From CAYXDO01 sp964463485 (GTDB taxonomy: Bacteria > Myxococcota > Kuafuiibacteriia > Kuafuiibacteriales > Kuafuiibacteriaceae): a DNA stretch of 34,838 bases. The stretch spans positions 1 through 34,838 of the forward strand of contig CAYXDO010000114.1 in NCBI GenBank assembly GCA_964463485.1, read 5' to 3'. The notes below the pieces were generated by a model. That model was not told where the DNA came from. It saw nothing but the letters and a program-made list of their open reading frames with translations, and did not search any database. Positions 28,695 through 34,838 of the stretch are shown here, piece after piece; within the stretch, counting starts at the first letter, position 1, and every line of letters starts with the position of its first letter. A program made the translations under genes and the position numbers.

Positions 28695-30401
28695 ATGGCC
28701 GTCCCGTATTTCGATCACGCGGCCAAAGACCTACGACGCCTGCGAGAAATCGTCGGGGTGATGGCACGGCACGGCTTCGGCGAGCTCGTGCGCAAGACGC
28801 CGAACGTCCCCGTAGACGTCACGGATCTCAAGCAAGACGAGGTCGCGGAGCCCGCGGTGACCCCGCCTGCGCGGCGGTTCAGGCTCATGCTCGAAGAGCT
28901 CGGCCCCACCTTCATCAAGCTCGGCCAAGTCCTCTCCTCGCGGCCCGACCTCATCTCCCGCGAGTATCTCGAGGAGCTCAAGCACCTGCAGTACGAGTGC
29001 GAGCCCATCGCGTTCGAAGAAATTCACGCGGCGATCCATGCGGGACTAGGCCGCGAAGTGACGACCGCGTTCACCAGCATCGACGAGAAAGCCGTCGCTA
29101 CCGCCTCCATCGCTCAGGTGCATCGCGCCGTCACGACCGAGGGACGGGTCGTCGCCATCAAAGTGCAGCGGCCCGGCATCGATCAGCAGCTGCGAGCCGA
29201 CGTGGACATCTTGTACCGCTTCGCCAGGCTCCTCGACGCCGCGATCGAAGAGTCGTCCGCCGTGGAGTCCGTCGGAGTCGTCCGGGAGTTCGAAGCGGCG
29301 ATCCTGGCGGAGCTCGACTTTCGAGTCGAAGCCCAGAATCTTCGTGAGTTCAAACGAACTCACGAAGGCCGCGACGACGTCGTCATCCCCGCCGTGCTCG
29401 AAGAGCTCACCAGCTCGACCCTGCTCACCCTCGAGTGGCTCGACGGCGTGCCGTTCACCTCCTTGCCGACCGAAGGCCTCGATCGACCCAAGATCGCACG
29501 GCGCGTGCTCCAGGAAGCCTTCGACGAGGTGTTCATCGACGGCTTCTTTCACGCAGATCCGCACCCCGGGAACATCTTGCTGCTCGCCGACGGGCGCTAC
29601 GCGATCCTCGACCTCGGAGTGTGCGGACGCCTCACTCAGAAGATGCGCGACACCATCGTCGTGCTCGCCCTCGCGATCGCCCTCAAAGACGCCGACACCG
29701 CCGCACGCACTCTGTATCGCTTGGGCCACGCGGATTCGCGCGTCTCCATCGCCTCGCTTCGAGACGATCTTCGCACCCTCTTCGCGCGATATCTCGATCG
29801 GCCCCTCGATCAGGTCGACTCTACGCTCCTCGGACAGGAGCTGCTCTCCTTGGCGATCAAACACCGCATTCGCGTGCCCTCCGAGTACACGATGCTCGCC
29901 CGAGCGTGCGCCACCATCGAAGGAGTCGTGCGGCAGCTCGATCCCACCATCGACATCGCCCACGAAGCCACCCCCTACGCAGAACGCCTCCTCTTCGAAC
30001 GCGTAGGCCCCGGCCGCATGGAAGGCGGTATCTACCGCACTTTGTTGCAGCTCCAAGGAATGTCCGAAGACGTCCCCATCCAAATCTCTCAGGTGCTCGC
30101 CGATGCGGCTGCGGGCAACTTCTTCATCAACGTACGCGGCACTGCCATGGATCGCCTCGCCAACTCGATCGTGACCGCCTCGGCTGTCCTCTCGGGATCC
30201 ATCGTGCTCGCCGCGTTCATCGTCGGGACCTTCATCGCTCTGGCGGTCGTGGACTGGGCGGTGCTGGGCATTCCGCTCGCGGCCCTCGTCGGCGCCCTCG
30301 GAGCGGTGACCGTGTTCTTCTGGGTAGGCGCCTACGCGGTGATCTGGCCGAGGGTTCGGAAGATCAGCGTGACACGCCTGTTCTCGCGAAAGCGCCGATG
30401 A
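28695..30401 (+). CDS. UbiB/ABC1 family atypical kinase
   Basis: 568 aa from the ATG at 28695; an in-frame start at 28620 would add 25 unconserved residues. Family hallmarks are all present: KLGQ (75-78) in the KxGQ motif, the Ala-rich loop ATASIAQVH (135-143) that replaces the P-loop, Lys156 in VAIKVQRPG, HADPHPGN (286-293) and DLG (306-308) in place of the kinase DFG. Two transmembrane helices close the protein (IVLAAFIVGTFIALAVVDWAV and LVGALGAVTVFFWVGAYAV). UbiB proteins have ATPase activity and help ubiquinone or other lipid handling in the membrane. No quinone-biosynthesis gene lies nearby. The stop overlaps the ATG of the next gene (30398-30401), so both are co-translated. Confidence 0.94.
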   Translation: MAVPYFDHAAKDLRRLREIVGVMARHGFGELVRKTPNVPVDVTDLKQDEVAEPAVTPPARRFRLMLEELGPTFIKLGQVLSSRPDLISREYLEELKHLQYECEPIAFEEIHAAIHAGLGREVTTAFTSIDEKAVATASIAQVHRAVTTEGRVVAIKVQRPGIDQQLRADVDILYRFARLLDAAIEESSAVESVGVVREFEAAILAELDFRVEAQNLREFKRTHEGRDDVVIPAVLEELTSSTLLTLEWLDGVPFTSLPTEGLDRPKIARRVLQEAFDEVFIDGFFHADPHPGNILLLADGRYAILDLGVCGRLTQKMRDTIVVLALAIALKDADTAARTLYRLGHADSRVSIASLRDDLRTLFARYLDRPLDQVDSTLLGQELLSLAIKHRIRVPSEYTMLARACATIEGVVRQLDPTIDIAHEATPYAERLLFERVGPGRMEGGIYRTLLQLQGMSEDVPIQISQVLADAAAGNFFINVRGTAMDRLANSIVTASAVLSGSIVLAAFIVGTFIALAVVDWAVLGIPLAALVGALGAVTVFFWVGAYAVIWPRVRKISVTRLFSRKRR

Positions 30402-31267
30402 AACGGGAGCTCATCCTCTCTGCGCTCTTGCTCGCCTCGAGCTCGTCCCCGGTGGCAGCCGTGCCCTTCGACTTCGAAGGCGCCTTTCAGCGGGCCGAGG
30501 AGCAGAAGCAACGTGGCGAACGAGAAGCCGCGTCCGCGGCCTACGAAAAATTGGCCGACCAGCTCATGACACGCTGGCCCGACCACCCCGCGATCCCGCG
30601 ATCGCTGCTCGAGGCCGCCGAACAGGCCGCCGAGCTGGAGCGCAAGAAGGCCCTCCTCGATCGCATCATCGCGCTCCCGACCGACCCGCCGGAGGTCGTA
30701 GCCGCGCTGAGAGAGCGGTTCGCCCTCGAACGCGCGGTCGGCGGCCCAAAGGGCGAGCTCGTGTTCGCACACGCCACGTTCCGCGCGCACCCCACTGGGC
30801 AAGTAGCCGCCGAGGCTCTCTTTCGCTCTGCTCAAATCCTGGCCTCCGATCTCGAGGATCTGGAAGAAGCCAAGAGACCGCTCGATCGCTTGGTGAAGTC
30901 GATGCCCGAATCGAATCGATCGATCGACGCACGACTTCTCCGCGCGGAGATCTTCGTCCGGCAAGGAGACCGCGAGAGCGCGTTGATCGACTACCGAGCC
31001 GTCGCGACGAGCTCGGCGGCGACGACGGTCGTCACGGACGACGCGAGGCTGCTCGAGGCGACGTGCCTGGCGGAGCTGCAGAAACGAGACGAAGCGGTCG
31101 CTCGGTACCTAGCGCTGGTCGAAGAGCGCCCCGACTCGCCGCTCGTCGATCGTGCGCTTTTCGAGGCCGCCAAGCTGCTCGAAGCGATGGGCAAAAAAGC
31201 CGACGCCAAGGCTCTGCGGGTGAAGCTCGCGAGCCTCCGCCCCGCCTCTCCGTACAACCGTCGCTAA
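30398..31267 (+). CDS. Exported tetratricopeptide-repeat protein
   Basis: 289 aa. It starts at the ATG overlapping the UbiB stop. Residues 1-24 are a Sec-type signal peptide (LILSALLLASSSSPVAA) with no lipobox Cys, so the protein is likely periplasmic. The mature part is a solenoid of TPR-like helix pairs: AFQRAEEQKQRGEREAASAA, AAEALFRSAQILASDL, LRAEIFVRQGDRESALIDYR, LLEATCLAELQKRDEAVARY and ALFEAAKLLEAMGKKADAKA. TPRs mediate protein contacts. Tight coupling to a membrane UbiB-like kinase suggests it works on the periplasmic side of that protein or with its targets, which is inference. It is followed by a 292-bp intergenic region. Confidence 0.82.
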   Translation: MKRELILSALLLASSSSPVAAVPFDFEGAFQRAEEQKQRGEREAASAAYEKLADQLMTRWPDHPAIPRSLLEAAEQAAELERKKALLDRIIALPTDPPEVVAALRERFALERAVGGPKGELVFAHATFRAHPTGQVAAEALFRSAQILASDLEDLEEAKRPLDRLVKSMPESNRSIDARLLRAEIFVRQGDRESALIDYRAVATSSAATTVVTDDARLLEATCLAELQKRDEAVARYLALVEERPDSPLVDRALFEAAKLLEAMGKKADAKALRVKLASLRPASPYNRR

Positions 31268-31383
31268 TTCACCACGGACCCTCGGAACGCGGGCAGCTTG
31301 CCGCCGGATCGGGCAGGGCACGGCACGATGGTCCTGTCCAGTTTTCCACCTCGAGGCCAAAGCACACGCAAGAAGTTCGTTAG

Positions 31384-31461
31384 CCACCACGACCGGGTGG
31401 TTGCCAAAAACTGCGGAGTAAAACTCCGCAAGATCCGAAAATCAATGTCTTTTTTCGGATC
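31384..31461 (+). promoter_or_regulatory. Three clustered inverted repeats upstream of the 31560 operon
   Basis: Hairpin one: CCACC (31384-31388) and GGTGG (31396-31400). Hairpin two: TGCGGAGT (31412-31419) and ACTCCGCA (31423-31430), a perfect 8-bp stem with an AAA loop. Hairpin three: GATCCGAAAA (31432-31441) and TTTTCGGATC (31452-31461), 10 bp perfect with a 10-nt loop. None has a following U-tract of the intrinsic-terminator type, although the third has T residues within its stem. They may form a structured leader, small RNA or operator array. They lie about 100-175 bp ahead of the next start. Confidence 0.5.
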
Positions 31462-31559
31462 GCCCGATCCTGGTGGTACGATGTGTGTCCGATGTTCTCT
31501 GTAACAGCAGGAAAAGATTGAAGAAACTGTCTTGAGCTGCTGCCGATGAAGATCGTACG

Positions 31560-32168
31560 ATGAAGATCGCGATGAGCACGATTGAAACCCATTCTTCCAT
31601 TGAAGGGTATTTCTCAGAGCTCCTCACGGAGGCCCTGGACGCTGAGAAGCTGACCCTGACGACCTCCGCTCAGGCCTACCTGGTCCAGATCGCGGCGGAG
31701 TACGGCAGCGCGCAGGCGTTGCACCGCGGAGCGCGTCCAGGCGAGCGCGGAACGCCCGCGCTGGTCTGGTTGTACGAGGAAGCGCACCGCGTGCGTCCCT
31801 CCGAGCGCTTCGACGCTTATCGTCGCATGGGAGACGTCGCGCTCGTGGTCAGCGGCTTCTACACGCCCCACATCGAGCGCTCGCTGGTGGACGTTCGCTA
31901 CTACATCGGCATGGGCGAGGCCGCCTACGCACAGTGCGCTTCCCTCGCCGAGCTCCGACCTTTCCGGGCGATCTTCGAGCAGCTCGCCGGCACCTTCGAC
32001 CGCCTCGTCGAGGTGTTCACACGCGTCGCCGAGCGCACCACGATGCCGGTGGCTCGCGACATCGCATCCCTGTACGAGCGATGGCTGCGTAATCCAGACA
32101 GCGGGCCCCTCGCGCGTCGCCTACTCGCCCAAGGCGCTGTGCCGATTTTTGGATCGAGCGCGGCGTAG
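31560..32168 (+). CDS. Hypothetical protein, first of a two-gene operon
   Basis: 202 aa from the ATG at 31560; an ATG four codons later is possible, and a near-copy of the start region (GATGAAGATCG) sits 14 bp upstream. I do not recognise the family. It is a helical soluble protein: YFSELLTEALDAEKL, SAQAYLVQIAAEYGSAQAL, LYEEAHRVRPSERFDAYR, then GDVALVVSGFYTPHIERSL and VDVRYYIGMGEAAYAQCASL, which look conserved because of their aromatic and Gly pattern. The C-terminus is a helix ending ERWLRNPDSGPLARRLLAQG. No signal peptide. The next gene starts 12 bp after its stop, so the two are a unit. Confidence 0.72.
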   Translation: MKIAMSTIETHSSIEGYFSELLTEALDAEKLTLTTSAQAYLVQIAAEYGSAQALHRGARPGERGTPALVWLYEEAHRVRPSERFDAYRRMGDVALVVSGFYTPHIERSLVDVRYYIGMGEAAYAQCASLAELRPFRAIFEQLAGTFDRLVEVFTRVAERTTMPVARDIASLYERWLRNPDSGPLARRLLAQGAVPIFGSSAA

Positions 32169-32180
32169 TCGGAGGTCGAC

Positions 32181-32873
32181 GTGGCAGAAGTCTTCTCCCT
32201 GTTACAGCGGCGGCTCGAGGATCTCTACAGGATCCACGGCGCGCCCGAAGTCGGGCCGTTCTGTATGGACGACGAGCACCTCGAGCTGCTCGGGCCCGAA
32301 GCCAGCGGCCGGCGGGAGGCGCTCATGGTCCACCAAGAGGAGGGTTCGGAGACCGCCGACGTCGGGCTCTTCGTCGCCACCAACGTTCGCCAAGCGGCCG
32401 AACGCTTCCTCGCGGAGGCGGAGAGCCTCTTTCGCTGCGAGGCGTCTCCCCGCCGCACCAGAGGCGAAGGCTCGAGTCGAAGAACGCGGGCACGCGGTTC
32501 GATCGACGCGTTCTGCGTGGCTCTCGAAGGCGTCTCGCACTTCCTCTACTTCACCTTCTCGTCCCAGCGCCGGCCGGTGTCGCTCATCGAGCTCGAGCTC
32601 CAAGCGGAGGTCGACAAGTTCCTCGTCCTTCGCCTTCACTTCGACGTGCCCGATCTGCTCGAGACGCTCTTCGATCGGATCAGCTTCGACGAGTCCCTCC
32701 TGCCCGAGGTCCTCGATCGTTACAAAGTGGCCAACGACCGGGCGCGCCGATACGCCCGCTGGCTCGACCGAACGATTCGGCGAGGCGGAACGCACGACGC
32801 GCTCGAAGATGCGAGGCACCTGTACCGCAAGCCTTTCCAAGAGAAGCTAGAACACATCGCGAGAGCCGCGTGA
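32181..32873 (+). CDS. Hypothetical protein, second of a two-gene operon
   Basis: 230 aa from a GTG at 32181 with a good ribosome-binding site (GGAGG, 32171-32175). No family recognised. Residues 1-75 are alpha/beta with many acidic residues (GPFCMDDEHLELLGPEASG, GLFVATNVRQAAERFL). Residues 85-110 are an Arg/Ser-rich stretch (SPRRTRGEGSSRRTRARGS) that may be a linker. Then comes FCVALEGVSHFLYFTFSSQRR, followed by a helical part with LIELELQAEVDKFLVLRL and a basic C-terminal helix (RYARWLDRTIRRG). Its unlike middle may reflect a flexible link between two domains. The pair of unknown genes at 31560 and 32181 probably forms a functional unit. Confidence 0.7.
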   Translation: MAEVFSLLQRRLEDLYRIHGAPEVGPFCMDDEHLELLGPEASGRREALMVHQEEGSETADVGLFVATNVRQAAERFLAEAESLFRCEASPRRTRGEGSSRRTRARGSIDAFCVALEGVSHFLYFTFSSQRRPVSLIELELQAEVDKFLVLRLHFDVPDLLETLFDRISFDESLLPEVLDRYKVANDRARRYARWLDRTIRRGGTHDALEDARHLYRKPFQEKLEHIARAA

Positions 32874-33118
32874 GCCGGAGATGAGTTGGCGCGTCCGATC
32901 CGTGTTTGAGTTTCGGACGCGCGTCGCGATCGGAGAGATCGTCGTACCCATGCTACCGCGGGCTGCTGTTGACGGCCGAGCGACACGGGGCAGCGCACCA
33001 GGCCAGATACTGGTGCAGGCCCGCGCCGAGCCCATCGGTACACCCCGAGCGTGACTCAAAAGCCGTGTGCACCCCCTCTTGGTCAGCTTTCGAAGCAGCG
33101 TCCACCCCCCTTGATCAG

Positions 33119-33207
33119 CTCGGAAGCGCCGTCGCTCCCGCTTTGGAGCCTCGGAAGCGCCGTCGTTCCCGCTTCGGAACCTCGGAAGCGCCGCCGCCCC
33201 GCTTCCG
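33119..33207. repeat. 31-bp tandem repeat, about three units
   Basis: The units begin at 33119, 33150 and 33181. Each starts CTCGGAAGCGCCGTCG or CTCGGAAGCGCCGCCG and continues TCCCGCTT(T/C)GGA(G/A)C. The third is shorter and degenerate at its end. A weaker relative precedes it (TTTCGAAGCAGCGTCC near 33088). No open reading frame is conserved through it. Confidence 0.75.
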
Positions 33208-33208
33208 T

Positions 33209-33227
33209 AATCGCGATTCCCAAGTAG
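33209..33227. repeat. Left imperfect 19-bp direct repeat flanking psd cassette
   Basis: AATCGCGATTCCCAAGTAG here matches AATCGCGATCCCCGAATAG at 34600-34618 at 16 of 19 positions, in the same orientation. They bracket the lower-GC gene pair. Confidence 0.5.
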
Positions 33228-33257
33228 ACTGCAGTTCTGCTCTCTCGGCGCACGGTT

Positions 33258-34016
33258 GTGGCCCTTCCGGCCCTAGCAATTGTAGTCGTCTGCACGCTGA
33301 TCTGGATCGGCCTGCGGGCTGGCGTGGCAACGGACCAGGCGTACTCGGTGCTGGTCAAAGATCCCGAGCGAACGGCACCGGGAGGAAATGTCGTGGTCGC
33401 TCCGGCTGATGGCATCGTGCTCTACGTGCGTCGTTTCTCGAACGGAAGGGTTCCTTTGGTGATCAAACGAAATACACCAGTGCCGGTGGAGGCCATACAT
33501 CGAATGGAAAATGGATCCCCATCGGAAGGTGTAATCATCGGCATCTTCATGATGACCTATGGTGTCCATGTAAATCGCGCACCGATCGGCGGCAAGGTTG
33601 CGGGGAGAGTTTGGTACAACGGGCCAGACGTCGAGATGACACGCCTCGAAAAGGGTCTGATTTTGCGATCGATCATTCCGGGCCCGGAAAAGTTGTTGGG
33701 TATTCTCGGGCTGGGTTTGTCGGACCTCGTTGCTGAGAGTGATCACATTCTATCGAGCGCTCGGGAGACCCTTGTGTTCGAAGGGGATCTTCGTTGTTTG
33801 GTGGTTCGGATCGCGGACTATTTTGTGGGGGAAATTCTGACTTGGGTGAGCTTGGGTGAGTTGGTCGGGAAGGGACAGCGGATCGGGATGATCACTTGGG
33901 GATCACAAACCGATCTCATCATCGAGATTCCTTCCGGAGTTAGTTTGGAGACACCCGTAGCGGAGGGAGACCATGTCCGAGCGGGCGAAACCGTTGTCGC
34001 CAAATACGCGCGATAA
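33258..34016 (+). CDS. Phosphatidylserine decarboxylase family protein
   Basis: 252 aa from a GTG at 33258. Residues 3-20 form one membrane helix. DPER (35-38) begins the conserved catalytic domain, with Asp51 in VVAPADG, His104 in TYGVHVNRAP and the self-cleavage Ser216 in TWGSQTD. In this family cleavage before the Ser creates the pyruvoyl cofactor; here the usual LGST reads WGSQ, retaining the essential Gly-Ser. The reaction decarboxylates phosphatidylserine to phosphatidylethanolamine; the shorter length and short N-terminus suggest the archaeal-like or type II subgroup. G+C is clearly below that of the neighbours, roughly half by eye. The gene overlaps the next by 44 bp. No phosphatidylserine synthase is nearby. 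Confidence 0.87.
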   Translation: MALPALAIVVVCTLIWIGLRAGVATDQAYSVLVKDPERTAPGGNVVVAPADGIVLYVRRFSNGRVPLVIKRNTPVPVEAIHRMENGSPSEGVIIGIFMMTYGVHVNRAPIGGKVAGRVWYNGPDVEMTRLEKGLILRSIIPGPEKLLGILGLGLSDLVAESDHILSSARETLVFEGDLRCLVVRIADYFVGEILTWVSLGELVGKGQRIGMITWGSQTDLIIEIPSGVSLETPVAEGDHVRAGETVVAKYAR

Positions 34017-34587
34017 GTGGGCTCGCGGGCTGTGGCTCGTGTTGGCTGCTGTGGTTTTTGCGTTTGCGCTGGAGTGGACTGTGATTTTTAGGGGGCTTGA
34101 GGCGGTTTTGGGGATCGCTGTGCCGCGTTTGTATGGGTCGCTTCCCGAAAATGAGTTTGGCCAGAAATGCCGGGAGGAGTTGAAGGCCAAGAAAATACGG
34201 GAGGCCGAGGATCATTGCAGGAAGGCGCTCGAAATCGATCCACGCCACGCGTGCCGGGCGACCTTGGCAGAGATCGAATTTCGGCTGGACCGCCTGGAGC
34301 AAGCGAAAATTGAAATCAGCCGGCACCTTCAAACATATCCGCTCGACGGTCCGGCTATTCTCCTTCGCGCGGAAATTTCGGCAAAATTAGGGCTCCCTCG
34401 AGACCAGATTCGATCCGAGCTCGAAAAATCCCGCCACTTGCTTATTTCGAGAAGATCGGAATTCGAGAAGCTCAAAGGCACGTCCGACGAAAATTCAAGT
34501 GCAAAACACCGGTGGCGATTGGCTGTCTTGGCCCAAGAGATTTCTGATTTGACCGCGAAAATAAACGAGCTCTGCGAAATTCGCTAG
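33973..34587 (+). CDS. Membrane-anchored TPR protein
   Basis: 204 aa from the ATG at 33973, which lies 44 bp inside the end of the decarboxylase gene in another frame. Residues 18-37 are a transmembrane helix (LWLVLAAVVFAFALEWTVIF). A TPR-type region follows (KCREELKAKKIREAEDHCRK, then ALEIDPRHACRATLAEIEFR, then AKIEISRHLQTYPLDGPAIL), and a charged helical end. The two Cys in the first repeat are 15 residues apart. It probably assembles a complex at the membrane with the decarboxylase; that is inferred from the overlap. Codon use is visibly less GC-rich than in the flanking genes, matching its neighbour and suggesting transfer of both together. Confidence 0.78.
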   Translation: MSERAKPLSPNTRDKWARGLWLVLAAVVFAFALEWTVIFRGLEAVLGIAVPRLYGSLPENEFGQKCREELKAKKIREAEDHCRKALEIDPRHACRATLAEIEFRLDRLEQAKIEISRHLQTYPLDGPAILLRAEISAKLGLPRDQIRSELEKSRHLLISRRSEFEKLKGTSDENSSAKHRWRLAVLAQEISDLTAKINELCEIR

Positions 34588-34599
34588 ACACCCCGCTGA

Positions 34600-34618
34600 A
34601 ATCGCGATCCCCGAATAG
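34600..34618. repeat. Right imperfect 19-bp direct repeat flanking psd cassette
   Basis: This is the partner of 33209-33227, with three mismatches and the same orientation, starting 12 bp after the TPR gene stop. Confidence 0.5.
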
Positions 34619-34673
34619 GCCCCGTCGATAGGGTTTCGTATTCCCTGTAGGGTTGTGGTGACTATTCCCCGCT

Positions 34674-34795
34674 CAAATTCAAGCCGTGCCCCTCAAATTC
34701 AAGCCGCCCCCCCAAATTCAAGCCGTGCCCCCAAATTCAAGCCGTGCCCCAAATTCAAGCCGTGCCCCCCCGACCCAATTCAAGCCGTGCCCCCC
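34674..34795. repeat. Short tandem repeat, about six units of 18-25 bp
   Basis: The units read CAAATTCAAGCCGTGCCCC with small variations in the C-run and one unit lacking the GTG. On the minus strand they read GGGGCACGGCTTGAATTTG. Length variation is mostly in the poly-C spacer, as expected from replication slippage. There is no coding frame across it. It ends 43 bp before the window edge. Confidence 0.8.
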
Positions 34796-34838
34796 TGTGA
34801 CCGATTTTCGGTGGGCGGTCGGAATTGTTCAGTAGTGA

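Larger units (their letters stand above)
32874..33257. other. Intergenic region with short tandem repeats
   Basis: No gene is supported here. The 3' half (33119-33207) holds a 31-bp tandem repeat described separately, and 33209-33227 is one of a pair of 19-bp imperfect direct repeats. The rest is GC-rich sequence without apparent signals. Confidence 0.55.

Noticed and set aside
29046..30083. A long minus-strand open frame opposite the UbiB-like gene
   Set aside because: The plus-strand gene has all UbiB motifs; the reverse frame translation is Glu/Gly/Val-biased without features.
31471..31486. A possible sigma-54 promoter (TGGTACG followed by GTGT)
   Set aside because: The -12 element does not contain the required GC dinucleotide at the right spacing; the match is too poor.
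33119..33207. A small CRISPR array
   Set aside because: The units are directly adjacent without unique spacers, only three in number, and no cas gene is in the window.

Overview
The window looks like a chromosomal scaffold from a GC-rich, probably myxobacterial (Myxococcota/Polyangia-like) bacterium. The evidence is codon bias toward G/C at third positions, many GTG starts, numerous predicted lipoproteins, large proteins of unknown function, and family members of the type common in that phylum. This placement is an inference from style; no rRNA or marker gene confirms it. A 100-N gap at 23678-23777 shows it is a draft scaffold, and the flanks suggest the gap is an artefact.

Layout. 1-2200 is a decaying accessory patch: a nucleotidyltransferase cut by the window edge, a HigBA-type toxin-antitoxin locus with a frameshifted toxin and an intact antitoxin under a perfect palindromic operator, and two 3' fragments of one ABC permease gene carrying a 94-bp direct repeat that brackets the TA locus. 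2248-5849 (minus) holds a zinc alcohol dehydrogenase, a DUF2269 membrane protein, a Uma2 nuclease-fold protein and an unknown 455-aa protein. 5948-8128 encodes a secreted protein that appears to join an HExxH metallopeptidase-like region, a penicillin-binding transpeptidase domain and a SpoIID-like peptidoglycan domain. A convergent exported protein (8145-9251) ends next to it. 9407-13373 is a translationally coupled trio: unknown protein, HExxH plus VWA protein, lipoprotein. A second, related lipoprotein faces it at 13413-14906. 15140-18223 is a four-gene coupled operon: two unknown proteins, a radical SAM enzyme and a sirtuin with the YxxR motif of deacylases. A SRPBCC protein, a frameshifted lipoprotein remnant, a coiled-coil protein and tRNA-Leu(UAA) follow.

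20060-24618 carries an orphan NarL-type sensor kinase, a copper type II monooxygenase-like lipoprotein whose usual CuM methionine is histidine, a small lipoprotein and an eleven-repeat calcium-binding-type lipoprotein broken by the gap. 24861-31267 is housekeeping-like: M48 peptidase, NRDE/TANGO2 protein, deoxynucleoside kinase coupled to an M16 peptidase, UbiB/ABC1 kinase coupled to a periplasmic TPR protein. 31560-32873 is a two-gene unknown operon preceded by clustered inverted repeats. 33258-34587 is a visibly lower-GC pair (phosphatidylserine decarboxylase-like protein and TPR membrane protein), set between short repeat arrays and imperfect 19-bp direct repeats, which suggests an acquired cassette.

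The most interesting candidates for new biology are the three-domain cell-wall protein, the radical SAM-sirtuin operon with its two unknown partners, and the VWA/metallopeptidase-lipoprotein unit with its inverted lipoprotein paralogue.
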